A stretch of DNA of 64,000 bases. Source: Pochonia chlamydosporia 170. Taxonomy: Eukaryota; Ascomycota; Sordariomycetes; Hypocreales; Clavicipitaceae. A program made the translations under genes and the position numbers. The notes beneath the pieces were generated by a model. That model was not told where the DNA came from. It did no database searches and saw only the letters and a program-made list of their open reading frames with translations. The stretch is taken from assembly GCF_001653235.2 (NCBI RefSeq), contig NC_035790.1:5208001-5272000 (forward strand), given 5' to 3'. Shown one piece after another: positions 24,856 through 36,586 of the stretch (positions are counted from its first letter, which is position 1; each line of letters begins with the position of its first letter).

Positions 24856-26564
24856 ATTGACAACAGGAGCGAGGCGGTATTGTATTCTCGACGTGGGTGA
24901 TGGTTTGGCGGCTGGCCTTGCCAAATATGGGGCACCGGCGTCGGTTTTATTCACTGATGAAACACAACATGAATTCCTGGATAGGCTGACAACAATTCGA
25001 TACGGTTGGAATATTTATTTAGGAATTCGGGTCGTAAAATGCCAATGCATGGGCGATTGCACCAAGCTGTTGGCCGGCGTGTGCGTCTAAGTCAACTGAA
25101 GCCATCGTTAGCATGGTTGCGCGACCAGCCAGATTCCACTCTAAAACAACAAAATCCAAAATGCCACGCAGCAACACGCAACACGCGACCAAGTTCGTGG
25201 GCGAATGCTGGTGTGTTGCCATCAACAGGTAAAGGTGAGATGCATCAACTTACAGCTCCAATAGCTTTCTGGATCGGAGGATGATAAATGCGATGGGCCC
25301 GTCGCTGAACGGAAGAGGAAGAACTCGGCGCCGTGGTTGTGTATGGTTTTGACCCCTTGAGATCTGAGGACGGAGATGGAAGAATTTTCGGCTGGACGGC
25401 AAATCTTCGGCATGATCGACTGTCTGCCCCATGCAGGGTACTTGGGATATTTGGTAATTACGGGTCAGTTGCCGGATACTGGAGCTGACTCAGCTGTGTA
25501 TTTTTGGCACCAGACCTCGATCCCCGTTAGTGGGCAAAATCGACGCCTCATTCTGCTCCGGCTTGCATGCAGTATGTCAACATGTTTCATCTCCGATCTG
25601 GCGGCGCAACTCTTTCCGCACTTGGCACGCTGTGCAGTCTGGCGTTGCATTTTGGCTAGCATGGACATTATTACTTGGTTTCTCCTTGACAATTCGTCTC
25701 TGTCGACCATTTGGTAGGCATTTTGCAGGACCGTACGGAATAACTACAGTCTGCTAGCCTTGAAATCCGACACAAAAATTCGACACAACCTGTTTGGTGA
25801 ATTCGGAGTAGATTGCTCCCCTCTGTGCATTTGTCCGAAACAGAGGAGGTCGGTCTGGCCTAGGTCTGGTCTGGTCAACTTGCATTCACAATTTATCATG
25901 CACCACACTGTGGGGCAGGATCGATTTACGGTGAAGTCTGGGTTTGTCTTGCAATTGATTTGAATGGCGTGCGCACAGCATGTTCCAATTAATGTCCATT
26001 TATTAATGGCAATTTATGAATGTCTGATCGACCCAAAGGTCTGCCCTTGCATATTCAAGGTTGCAATTGATGACTGGAAGGAGCTAGGCCTGACTCCTGC
26101 CTGAGTCTGCGATTGAACTGATTCCATGTCGAACTGATTGGACAGCATTTGAACCTCCACACAGACAAAAGCCCCATCGACGGACACATGTCTGCTGTTG
26201 GTCCTGGCATTCCGGCTTACTTTATGTCCAGTTTGGTATAAAAAGTTTCGCATTTTCACCGTCCCCTCGTCAGCTCACAACCAGATGCCTCCCTCCTGGA
26301 AATTCACTTGTCGCATTTCCTTACCTTCTTTTCCGGTGAGCTGACTAGCTCCTAGCCGGAAGGCAGGAGTATTCGGCGTCGCCACCGTTCAAATTTTGCT
26401 ATGAACTAGAATGTTTACCAATCAATACATGTACCTTTTCGGGTCCCTGAACATGGGAAAGGGCATCTAACGGGACACCAGACACTTGAGACAACCCTGT
26501 TGGCTTTATTGGAAAAGCTCGCAGTTCAACAAACTCAAACCGCCACACATAATCAGGTCGTCAC
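24856..26564. other. Divergent promoter region
   Basis: About 1.7 kb between the divergent Rgt1-like and methyltransferase genes. No gene is seen. It includes TCTGG tandem repeats (25851-25876) and a TATA-like box near 26237. Confidence 0.6.
26237..26245 (+). promoter_or_regulatory. TATA-like box upstream of methyltransferase
   Basis: TATAAAAAG lies about 330 bp before the methyltransferase ATG and could place its transcription start near 26270. Position and match are suggestive only. Confidence 0.35.
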
Positions 26565-27454
26565 ATGATGGATATCATCGCTCTGCAGAATTGGGCCTAT
26601 CTTCCAGATCTACCAGACGATATCGGTCCAATCCGCAACCTTCTCCTCCGCTACAGCAAGATACCAGCGAGGGATATTGACAAGCATATTTTGCGAGTTG
26701 TGAGTGGGCTCTGACCGTGGCGTACAAAATTTCCTGGTTCGCTAATAAGAAACGTCCCCATCGCAAGCGAGAGAATGCATGGAGGATATCAAGATTTCCG
26801 TGTGTCGGGCGGTGGAAATTTCTGCGCTTGACCGAGCAAAACGATCCCTGCTATCGACAGGTGCTGTTCAGGCTCAACGTGCCCAGATCAAATGACGCCT
26901 TTCTAGACTTGGGTTGTTGCGTGGGACAGGTTCTCCGACAACTTCGTCATGACGGTGTCCAGGGACTTCAGCTCTTCGGAACCGACGTGCAGTCCAAGTT
27001 TGTTGACATAGGCTATGATCTATTCCGGGACCAACACGGTTTCGGCGGAACCTTCGTCATCGGCGACATGCTTGATCCGGATGACACCCGACTAGACCAG
27101 CTGTTACATAAGGTTACCATCATATATGCAGGCAGTTTCTTCCACCTGTTCAACTGGATTCAGCAGGTCTATATTGGTAAGCGCCTAGTTGGGTTTCTTA
27201 AACACGGTACCAGGAATGCTCTTATATACGGTCGACACATTGGCACCAGCAGGCCTGGTGTATCCGCATTGGGAGGCATGTCGCCATATCTCCATGATAA
27301 GAATAGCTTTCAACGCCTTTGGGACGATATTGGGGACCTGACCAACACCAAATGGACAGTGGAGATGGAACCCGTTGGCGAAAAGGTTATGGATTTAGCA
27401 CGAGTTGGAAAGGATGCTCAGCCAGTAAACTTCACCGTACACCAGATATCATAA
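26565..27454 (+). CDS. SAM-dependent methyltransferase (AusD-like size class)
   Basis: Class I S-adenosylmethionine methyltransferase of 273 residues. Exon 1 is 26565-26699 and exon 2 is 26768-27454. The 68-bp intron has GTGAGT, a GCTAAT branch and CGCAAG. Splicing yields the junction HILRVRENAWRISRFPCVG, which fits the N-terminal pattern of fungal O-methyltransferases found in meroterpenoid and polyketide pathways. The SAM-binding glycine motif is LDLGCCVGQVLRQL, with an acidic residue in GTDVQSKF after strand 2 and the GDMLDPD region after it. No PKS, terpene cyclase or P450 is near, so no substrate can be named. The alternative start at 26717 would lose the conserved N-terminus. Confidence 0.8.
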
Positions 27455-28152
27455 CCAGGCTGGCAGGCAACCAGAGCGAAATTAGACTTTGTACTCGTAC
27501 TGTTTGGGAGTTTGATGGGCTGTTTGATATACTGCTATGTAGAATACTTTGATGCAGACAACTTGGCATATTGGTTTTCGTGGCCCAGAGGTTGCTAGTG
27601 CAACCTGAGGGTCAACTGTCTATTCATGATCGAGTCAACATGCCGAGCACGCAGAGCAGGCCAATTCATGCTCACGCGCACATGAGACCCCTTTCCAAAA
27701 AAAATTAAAATTGATCCTCTAGGGCTTCACTCAACAATCGCAGGCTAGAACTCAACTTCAACTTGCATAAGATGCTGGTTACAACCCAATCCAAACGAAG
27801 CTGTAGGGTAGTTCTAGAGTGCTTTCGGGTTGGCCGCAATGGTTATGGCGGAGCTCTTTCCAAACGTTGATGGACCCTCTCAAGTGCTCTTTCATTTGAG
27901 CCACCAGGCATTGCCCCGCCAATCGCCCGCCAAATAGCTCCAACATCCGACAGCTCAATGCGCGTGTCCGCGCTACCAGAGAAGTTGACCTCATCCGACC
28001 GACCTTCATCATTGATATCTCGGGGTTCGATGAGCATCAGTGCTTGGCGCATTGTGTTTGGCAGCATCGCGCAGCCTTGAGGGACACATCTGGTTCCTAG
28101 GCATTGCTAACCATCAAGTTATGATCATTCAGAGAATGACAAGCCAGCAACA
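27455..28152. other. Intergenic between methyltransferase and PAN2
   Basis: About 700 bp with no coding signal. It holds the methyltransferase 3' region and the PAN2 promoter. Confidence 0.6.
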
Positions 28153-31100
28153 ATGGATGGCGACTGGGATGAGGTTGGTGTTGACGGCATATCTCCAAAT
28201 GTCCACAGCTTTCCTTGACATGTCAACGTGCCGAGACATTGTGCTCCAAGTCTTGTGATACTGCATCTCTCAGCCAGCTTGCTAACACATGTCTACTACT
28301 CTCAGGTTGCCCGCATTCCGTTCCCGCCTCCGGGCGTCCATGCGATGCCGACACCGGTAACCACGATGACTTTTGACACCTTCCAAGAACTGCTATGGAC
28401 CGGAAACGATTATGTAGGGACCATCACGTTATAAATGAAGTGGGATGTTTTCAATTCTGATGGTGGTGTAGGGTCGAGTAACCTCATTTCTTGGTTCGGA
28501 ATTACAGCGATACACTTCTTTTAAAGCGCACCTTTCGACCGATGGAGCTGTCCGACAAATATTGGTCAACGACAAAGGCGTGGTCGTACTGGGGTCGAAA
28601 GATGTTCACATGGCACAGAGGAGAGGACCGCCTATGTGGCATATCAAGTACGAGGGAGCCACTGCACCAAACGCGTCGAGACAAGAGCTGATATCCCACA
28701 AAAAGGCATGACGACATGAAGGAACTACGATGTATGAGCTTTACCTCGAAAGGGACGGCCGAAATAATTGCTGCAGGGTTGCAAGACACAATGCTAGTCA
28801 TCGACCTTAATAAGGGCGAGGTTGTGAAGCAGGTTAGTCGGCGGCTTGTTTGCTTGTCCCAGGCTGATGCACGTAACTTACAGGGCTGACAGATTGCAAC
28901 GGAACACCAATACTCCATCATGAAACGAGGAAGATATATTTGCGCGGCGACCAAGAATGGCACTGTGAATCTCCTCGATCCCGTGTCCTTTGCAGTGGTC
29001 AAGTCTTGGAATGCTCACTCTGCTTTGATCAGTGACATGGATGCCCAACATGACTTCATTGTCACTTGTGGTTATTCGCTTCGACAAGGCCAAACGTACA
29101 TGCTTGACCCGTTCTTGAACGTGTTTGATATCAAAAAGATGTCGTCCATGGCGCCGATACCCTTTCCTGCTGGAGCTGCCTACGTCCGCATGCATCCCAG
29201 GATGCTAACAACAAGCATTGTGGTGTCTCAATCAGGCCAGATGCACGTAATCGACCTAATGAATCCCAACACAACGAACATGCGGCAAGCAAATGTTCTC
29301 ACCTACCTCAGCATGTTTGAAATTGCACCGTCTGGGGAAGCAATGGCCTTGACTGATGCTGAGTGCAATATCCACCTTTGGGGTTCACCGACAAAACTGC
29401 ATTTTGTCGACTTGCCTACACCGATAGACTTTGCTGGGCCAGAGGATCATGCTCCTCAGATTGAGTGGACGTCTGAGACGTACGAACGGATCCTGCTCGC
29501 ACAAGCCTCGAAATTACTTGCTAACCTTTTTCTGTAGTCCGCTTAATTCCGTTGGGTTGCCATATTATAGGGAAGTATTAGCATCAGCATGGCCGGACCT
29601 TGTATCGGATGTTGGCGCCCCTCCGGTGCGATTTGACCCCCAGTTCATTGCGAGTCTGAAGCCGACCGAATTCGGGCTGTATGGGCGCAACACGCGAGGA
29701 CTCCGCAGGAACCAAGCAGAGGATACCAGAAACAGCCACAAGTCTGCAAACTCTGGTCTTAAGGCGCCAAAATTCCTAAGCGAGAAAGCTAGAGAGTCTG
29801 CGAAATCTGATTTCAACACCGATGATAGGCACGACGATGCCTCTGGCCCAGTAGCTGATAACGAGGTTGAAAGCAAGAAATCAGATGTGCCAGTTATGTA
29901 CCGTAATGTTGAAATCAAGTACAGCAAGTTCGGAGTGGATGACTTTGACTTTGGGTAAGTTAAATACCGGTGATATCAATTTTGCTTTGTCTTGGGCTAC
30001 TTGCTGACAGAAACCAGTTTTTACAACAAATCTCGCTACTCGGGCTTGGAAATTCATATTTCAAACTCCTACGCTAATTCACTCCTCCAAATTATGCACT
30101 TTACTCCCCTTGTGCGGAACCTAGCCCTGCAGCATGCGGCTACTGCATGTGTCGGCGAAATTTGCTTGCTGTGCGAACTGGGCTTTCTCTTCGACATGTT
30201 GCAAAAAGCAGACGGCTCAATCTGTCAAGCCACGAACCTGTTGAGAACACTAAGTAGTCACCCACAAGGTAAAACACCCGCCAGCTCTTTTTTCGTCATA
30301 CCATCTTGCTGACCACTGGCAGCGGGACCACTTGGCCTTCTTGAAGAGGATTCCCATAGCTCGTCCCTGAATGTGATGCTGCAAGGGTTAACCAGATTCC
30401 TCTTGGATAAAATTGTTTCTGACTATAAGAGCATTTCGCCAACTTCATCCACTATGGAACAAGTTGGTGATACCTACTGCAAAGCCCTCACTGTACAGCC
30501 GCTGACAAACGTGCAGATTCTTGCAACCTCAGCCACAAGCTCCATACGATGCATGAATTGTAGGAGCGAGTATACAAGACCAGGTTCCACGTTTGTCAAT
30601 GACTTACTCTATCCACCATTCGTTAGTTCTCTGATGCACTCTGGCCTATTGGTCCCCAAGAAAAAGCTAATGATGATGTCGCAGAAGCCTCCTGGACGGA
30701 ACGCCAAAATGCCCCGGGTAACTTTCTCTCAAGTACTTAAGAGCAGCGTTGAGAGAGAAACCACCTCTAAAGGCTGGTGTAGCCGTTGCCAGCGTTATCA
30801 AACTATAGCTACTAGAAAAACAATCCACAACATCCCGGCTGTTTTGATGCTCAATACTGCAATCACAAGCCACGACCATCGCATGTTGTGGTCTACTCCC
30901 GGCTGGCTTCCCGAGGAGATCGGAATAATCGTCGAGCAAGGTCAATTTTTTTGTTATGAAGGCGAAGACCTAAAACTTCACTTACAGCGAGGCATACATA
31001 ACATTACAGTATATTCACTCATCGGAATGGCAATCAACATCGAGGGCGGTCAGACGCAAAAGCCGCATCTGGTATCCATGATCAATGGTATGTGTTGTTG

Positions 31101-32272
31101 ACATGACGTGGAAACAGGATATTACTAACCACTGGACGTACAGTTGCGCATGCTGAGCAGGAAGCGCCTGGACACAGTCAATGGCATCTGTTCAACGACT
31201 TCTTGGTACGATCCGTCAGCACTGAAGAGGCACTTACATTCAATACGTCGTGGAAAGTCCCTAGTGTTGTAGCATTCCAAATGAAAGAAGCCAACAACAA
31301 AATCGACACAACTTGGAAGGATCAGTTGGATACCTCGATTCTCTATCACGATTTGAAGTATGTATCTCTACGCGGTGCGAGCAGAACTGCCAATGCTGAC
31401 CTTTGAACCGCAGCCCAAACCCCAATTCTGACAATAAAACGTATCAACTTCTGAATGCGGACACAGAACGTCCTGGCCCGGATACTATCATAGCCCTAGA
31501 CACCGAGTTCGTGGCCATACGGCAGCCCGAAATCGAGATGAACTCTGACGGAGAGCGGGAGACAATCAGGCCCATTGTCTATGCACTGGCACGAACATCG
31601 GTTGTACGAGGACAAGGCGAGAACGAGGGGCTCCCTTTCATCGACGACTATATATCCATACAAGAGCCCATTGTCGACTACCTAACGTCCTACTCGGGAA
31701 TCACGGAGGAAGATCTTGATCCACGAATTTCCAAACACAGCCTACTACCCCTGAAACTCGCCTACAAGAAACTCTGGGTTCTCCTCAACCTAGGCTGCAA
31801 ATTCCTCGGCCACGGTCTCAAGCAAGATTTCCGTGTCATCAACATCCACGTTCCCAGGTCTCAAATCATCGACACGATTGACCTGTTCTTCCTAAAGTCG
31901 CGGCTTCGCAAACTCTCCCTCGCCTTCTTGGCGTGGTACCTGCTAAAGGAGGACATTCAATTGGAAACACACGACTCGATTGAAGATTCGCGAACAGCAC
32001 TCAAACTGTACAGGAAGTACCTCGAGTTTGAAGACGCCGGTATTCTAGAGACTATGCTGCAGGATATTTACCGCGCAGGCAGGGATGTCAACTTCAAACC
32101 TCCGCGGAAGGATGACTTGGGTGTGCAAAGGACGGATACCCCGCCTTTACCTGTAGACAGCTCTATGCCGGGACCGTCTACGCCCGTGAGGAAGATTATA
32201 GGGATGGCGCCTGGGTCAGGGTTTGGCGGTGGAACGAGCTGGACGCCGGGGAAGGGATCGCCCTTACGATAG
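28153..32272 (+). CDS. PAN2: PAN2, catalytic subunit of the PAN2-PAN3 poly(A) nuclease
   Basis: Cytoplasmic deadenylase that shortens mRNA poly(A) tails with PAN3. Ten exons: 28153-28173, 28306-28413, 28472-28647, 28706-28832, 28893-29479, 29538-29954, 30018-30268, 30323-31087, 31144-31357 and 31414-32272. All phases agree and give 1174 residues, the usual size. The N-terminal WD40 domain includes [30 protein letters not shown] and [14 protein letters not shown] catalytically inactive UCH-like domain follows ([18 protein letters not shown]). The C-terminal DEDD exonuclease has DTEFV (Asp918, Glu920), HGLKQDF and [14 protein letters not shown], so all acidic catalytic residues are present. The first exon is only seven codons (MDGDWDE) with a GTTGGT donor. 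Intron 2 must end at the TAG just before 28472 to restore GRVTSF. Confidence 0.95.
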
Positions 32273-32971
32273 AAATTGGTTGTGATTTTTTTGGCTACAA
32301 GTAAGAAGTACAATTGTAAGCGTGTTTACATCAAGTCACAGAAACAGAGCGAATAAACTGTAGCATCATAAAATGTGGGCGTAAATATGTGTGATGTTTT
32401 ATAAAAGTCAGTGCCCCGTGCATCTCATGGCTCTATTGTACGTACGTAGTCTCGCAGATCCCCTCCAAAACAAAACAGAGACAATACCCCATGCGCAGCT
32501 ATTCAACAAAGTATCTCGCAAGCGTCTTTTCCACTTTCTAAACGTGCAATGTGCTCCTATACCACTCTGACACGGCCCAATTCAACAGTTTAGCGCAGTC
32601 AAATCCAGACACAGACTCCCAGCATGCAGGCGATCCTAATTGTTTTTCTTTTCAACAGTCCGTATGGCTCCACGACGAAAAATGGTAGTAACTCAACGAT
32701 GCCAACTCCAACGCCGTCTATGCATATGCCACTAAGGTTGAGGAGTGGGATTTTATTTTCCGCTGTAGGAGAACTTGCAAGTAAACATCTTGGCCGCATC
32801 GGGGTTGGATTGTCCACTGCTCTTAGCGGAGTTGAGGTTGAAAGGCTGCCTCCGGAGCAATGAGGGAATTATCGTCAACCTTGGCTCCGAGGATTGCATC
32901 CCGTTGGAGATTTGAAGGATGTGGGAAGTTTACTCTTCTCCTAGTAGAGAGACAGATGGTGTGTGGCTTTC
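32273..32971. other. Convergent 3' region, PAN2 and CKB
   Basis: About 700 bp between two convergent genes. No gene is seen. Confidence 0.65.
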
Positions 32972-34088
32972 CTATAGCTCAGATTCGGCACCGTTTGTTG
33001 ATAGAGCCATGGGACTACCGTTTTGGTTTTGTCGTTGGCGGAGACGAGCGTTGCCGGGTGGTCGCCGACGAACAATTGCTCGTCCATTCATGTTCATAGA
33101 TTCGTCGTCATCCTCAGACTCGGCGCATTGCTCAGCGTAGATGCGTGATTCATCCAGTTCGTTTACATCGGTGGGCCGGTCACGTAGCCATTGCATGCGG
33201 GGCCCGGACCGGGCTCGCTCTGAAACTCTGAAGCCGTAGATTTTGGGATGGTAGATGTGGCCGGGTCCTAGGTTGGGTGCAATATTCTTGGCGTACATGC
33301 CGTTGACAAGCTCCTCGTCAGCCGTTATTCTCGAGGTTACTGTAGAGAGAACGTCGGGACCCCTCTTAGTAAGGTCGTACTCGGGGAAGGTGAGGAGGAA
33401 CAGGGCGCCGAAGGTGCGGCCGAAGAACGCTCCGTCTACGGTTTGGAACCTGCTGTTTGGAGGGACATAGACGTCCAAGCAAGATGGGCAGAACAATTTG
33501 ACGGTATCCTCGCCTGGTATGTCGGATAGGCCAACTGGCAATGTCCTTGCTTGCTCACAGTTGGTCCGTGGGCAGCAACCAAAGTGGCCGAGCTCGTATT
33601 TTTCACTCATCTGCTGGATACCAGCGCGTGAGCATATAAAACGTTGGTGGATGAGGCCGTAGAGCATCTCTGCTGAGGACTCGATGACGGATAGGTCGCT
33701 GGCCATTCTGCTGTGGTGTCTTCGCTCGCCTGGTCGGCCACCCATTCGTTCTTGGCCATCCCCCAGGCCTGATTCATTATCATCTTCTTCCTCTTCCTCG
33801 TCTTCCTCGTCTTCGTCGTCCTCTGGCTCTACATCCAGGATCATCTGGAAAAGGCGGAAACGAGTTAGCAGCCGTCATAATTTTTTTTGCTCGCTCGGCG
33901 AAATTCGCAGGAGCCCCCCTGATACATACCTCCAATGCTTCCTTGTACATGGCCACCTGGGTCTGGAGACCCGTCAGGTTGAAGTCATCTTCGATAAACT
34001 CCTCTGATACCTCGGCGAAATACTCGTGCCCTAACAGAGCACAAAAGCTCGAGATCCACGACTCTGGCGCGCCCGAGTCTGTAGACAT
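32972..34088 (-). CDS. ckb1: Casein kinase II regulatory (beta) subunit
   Basis: Regulatory subunit that dimerises through a zinc finger and docks the CK2 catalytic subunits. Exon 1 is 34088-33930 and exon 2 is 33844-32972. The 85-bp intron has a GTATGT donor and a CCAG acceptor, giving 343 residues. The N-terminus SSFCALLGHEYFAEVSEEFI and FNLTGLQ are near invariant in the family. An acidic and Arg-rich insertion of about 45 residues follows DVEPE, comparable to the acidic loop of yeast Ckb1. Then come SAEMLYGLIHQRFI and the zinc finger CPRTNC ... CPSC, with GLSDIPGED between. PKIYGFRV marks the dimer tail. The C-terminal extension of about 80 residues is Asn/Arg-rich and may vary between species. 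Confidence 0.95.
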
Positions 34089-34897
34089 GGCAAATGTTCG
34101 GGATGGCCGCAATGGCCACTCGTCAATGAGACGACTACTAACGAAAAAACAACGACAAAGGACGCGGGATGGATGATGCGATGGAGGGGCAGATCTCGAC
34201 AACCCACAAGCCCAGGATTCAACGGGATTGAGGCGGGGTGGTAAAGGGCACGCGTACTGCAGCCGCAGCAGACAGGAGAAGGGCGTCGGCGAGAAGGGCG
34301 GTCGGGATCAGGGTCGCGAGATCGATGTTGTGTTTGTGCCGGACGGAGGGCCTGGTGTCGTTAGGTTAAGGCTTCTGGATACTGATGCCGGCCAGCCGTT
34401 TGATCTGCGCGAAAGGTTTGGAGGAGCTGTGATTTGACAATAGTACTAGCAGTTGTAGTGCGTGCGCAGCGGTTGGCACTATGTGGTGGTACTCTGTGGT
34501 CTGGTCTGGTGTGGTCTGTCCTGGTCTGTCCTGGTCTGCCCAGTCTGGTGGGATGGATCAAATGCATCAAATGGATGGACTGGATGAGCAAGTAAGTGGG
34601 TATTGCGTCTGGGTCGTTCCCTGGTTCCCCTGGCTGCCCGGCCACCTAACCCTGCCTGGGCCGCCGGTGATCAGGTTTTGCCGGATTCCGAACTCCTGAT
34701 ATGAACACCCAGTCAGGGCACATATGTAATTACATCATACACATCATCTCACACACATCAGGTTAAAGTATCGACCATGGGGAGAAATGGCAGGTAATTC
34801 TTAATTTATTTCATTTTAATGCTTTGTACTGTATACTGCCGGTATTATATATATTTATTCCGCATTCATCTCTCACAACGGTAATTTTGCATGCGCC
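34089..34897. other. Divergent promoter, CKB and cupin gene
   Basis: About 800 bp. It includes a TCTGG/TGTCC simple-sequence tract at 34498-34550 and an AT-rich stretch just before the downstream start. No gene is seen. Confidence 0.6.
34498..34550. repeat. TCTGG-type simple sequence
   Basis: Imperfect five- to ten-base units built on CTGGTCTG. The same word recurs in other intergenic stretches of the window. Confidence 0.7.
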
Positions 34898-35929
34898 ATG
34901 AACAAGCGAACCTTCTTCACCAACGTGTGTAGGCGACAGCTTCACACTTCTCTACGATATTCTTCACCAACCCTATTACATGTCGGGGCCGCTTCTCCTT
35001 CATCTCATGGACACCCAGATGTCCAAGCATTTCAACAGAAAGCCCTGAAACCACAGAAACCATACTTCTTCCCTAGCGATGCAGGCTCACCAACCTCCCA
35101 TCTACCAGCATTCGTTAAATGGTTCACTAGACCTTCCACATCCCATGGCTCTCAACAAACCCACCATCCATTTGCTCCGGCGTTGGTGCAAAAGTTCCAA
35201 GAATGGCCATTTCCTTACGAATTGATCAAATCTCCGGGGAAACAAGATGCCGTCTCAGACTTCCAGAATACACTCATGACCAGTTCAGAAATGACTGATC
35301 AAATAATGGCCGGAATCCTGCAATCGGCAGTGACCGAAGGAACCGACCAGACTTTCTTTCAACTATATGCGCCCTTGAAGCTTCTCATCAAGGCTCTGGA
35401 ATTCAACGCATCTCGAGACCCAACTACTACACACCCTTTGCACGTATACATTGCCCAGTCCGCTCTCCCTGACCTGCCTCAACCCATGCAAGACGATCTA
35501 CCAGTACCGGAAGTTGTTAAGCGTGCGGGAAAAGGCGACATTTACAGCTCATCCATTTGGTTGGGCACGGAGCCAACGTATACGCCATTGCATAGGGACC
35601 CAAACCCGAATCTGTTTTGCCAATTGCACAGTCAGAAGGTCGTACGTCTCTTACCGCCTAAGCTCGGCGACAGACTTTTCTTCGAAGTCCAGGTCCAAAT
35701 AAGGCAGCAGGGCAACAGTCGCATACGGACGACTGATATGATGCAAGGCGAGGAACGAAAGGCGCTGCATGACGCTGTCTGGGAGAATGAATCACCGCCA
35801 GATGAGATGCATGAAGTCGAGCTCGACGCTGGCGACGCGCTCTTCATTCCTGACGGTTGGTGGCATTCTGTCAAGAGTGTAGAGTCTGACGGGGGACTCA
35901 ACGCTTCTGTGAACTGGTGGTTTAGGTAG
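34898..35929 (+). CDS. JmjC/cupin_8-type Fe(II) and 2-oxoglutarate oxygenase, probably mitochondrial
   Basis: Single exon of 343 residues. The C-terminal half has the cupin fold signature of JmjC-like hydroxylases: PLHRDPNPNLF supplies His232 and Asp234 of the HxD pair, and DGWWHSV supplies the distal His323. GDALFIP precedes it, as in the family, and ASVNWWFR closes the barrel. The N-terminus (MNKRTFFTNVCRRQLHTSLR) is basic and hydroxylated without acidic residues, which suggests a mitochondrial presequence. The substrate is unknown. Relatives include protein and tRNA hydroxylases of the FIH/TYW5 type, but assignment below the fold level is not justified. Confidence 0.85.
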   Translation: MNKRTFFTNVCRRQLHTSLRYSSPTLLHVGAASPSSHGHPDVQAFQQKALKPQKPYFFPSDAGSPTSHLPAFVKWFTRPSTSHGSQQTHHPFAPALVQKFQEWPFPYELIKSPGKQDAVSDFQNTLMTSSEMTDQIMAGILQSAVTEGTDQTFFQLYAPLKLLIKALEFNASRDPTTTHPLHVYIAQSALPDLPQPMQDDLPVPEVVKRAGKGDIYSSSIWLGTEPTYTPLHRDPNPNLFCQLHSQKVVRLLPPKLGDRLFFEVQVQIRQQGNSRIRTTDMMQGEERKALHDAVWENESPPDEMHEVELDAGDALFIPDGWWHSVKSVESDGGLNASVNWWFR

Positions 35930-36137
35930 ACGGAAATAGAAGTCATGAGAACCAATTCACCAGTCACAGCATTGTGGTCCGTGATGCCAACGGCAAATAT
36001 GGATGACAACTTCTTCATTCACTATCAAGGAAATACCGCAAGTACCTGGCACATGCAGCGAGTTACGGCATTCAGCACCGAGTTGCGCAATTCTGATCCT
36101 ATCCCTCAACCAACACACAGCAGTGTTACTAGACCCA

Positions 36138-36586
36138 TCAAAAGCAAGACGTGCATGGACCCTACTTCAGTTAGAGCGAATCCCCTCGTCACACAGCTGA
36201 TTTCACTTACAGTTCCGGTACTGCCAATAGAAGCAGCGCAAGCAATGTCAGCAATAGGGTCTATAGGTAGTCTATTAGTACGGTCTTCCATACAACTCCT
36301 CATAACTGGGCGCGCAGACTTACTCAAACCACCCTCCAGGGCGGCAGCACCACAAGCCGCCGTGTAAGCTGCAAGTGAAGAGATGCAAGCTACAGACATT
36401 AGAATTCTGGAAGCATGTATCATCACAATTCATTGTATTTAACTCACCGACCCAGTTGCATCCGTTAGCCTGTGCAGCCTGCATGTATGCCGTGGCGCTT
36501 TGCTGGACACCTTGGAGAGATACGGCCGTAGGAGCGGCGTATGCGAGGACTGCAGAGGAAATGAGGACGAAGAATGAGGGCTGCAT
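36138..36586 (-). CDS. Small secreted protein with C-terminal CxxC
   Basis: Four exons encode 85 residues: 36586-36448, 36368-36324, 36260-36211 and 36161-36138. Introns are 79, 63 and 49 bp with GTGAGT, GTAAGT and GTAAGT donors. The N-terminus MQPSFFVLISSAVLAYAAP is a signal peptide. The mature part has GCNWV, AACGAAALEGGL, NPIADIACAASIG and ends GPCTSCF. The order Cys-Trp, Ala-rich helix, NPIADIAC and terminal CxxC resembles a widespread class of short Ala-rich secreted fungal proteins of unknown role. Splicing is needed because the unspliced frame loses the pattern. The gene is convergent with the cupin gene, 208 bp apart. The function is unknown, and the last eight-codon exon is the least certain part. 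Confidence 0.65.

Noticed and set aside
24856..24954. Upstream extension of the Rgt1-like gene by 33 codons
   Set aside because: The extended frame begins with GTG, and the first ATG is at 24855.
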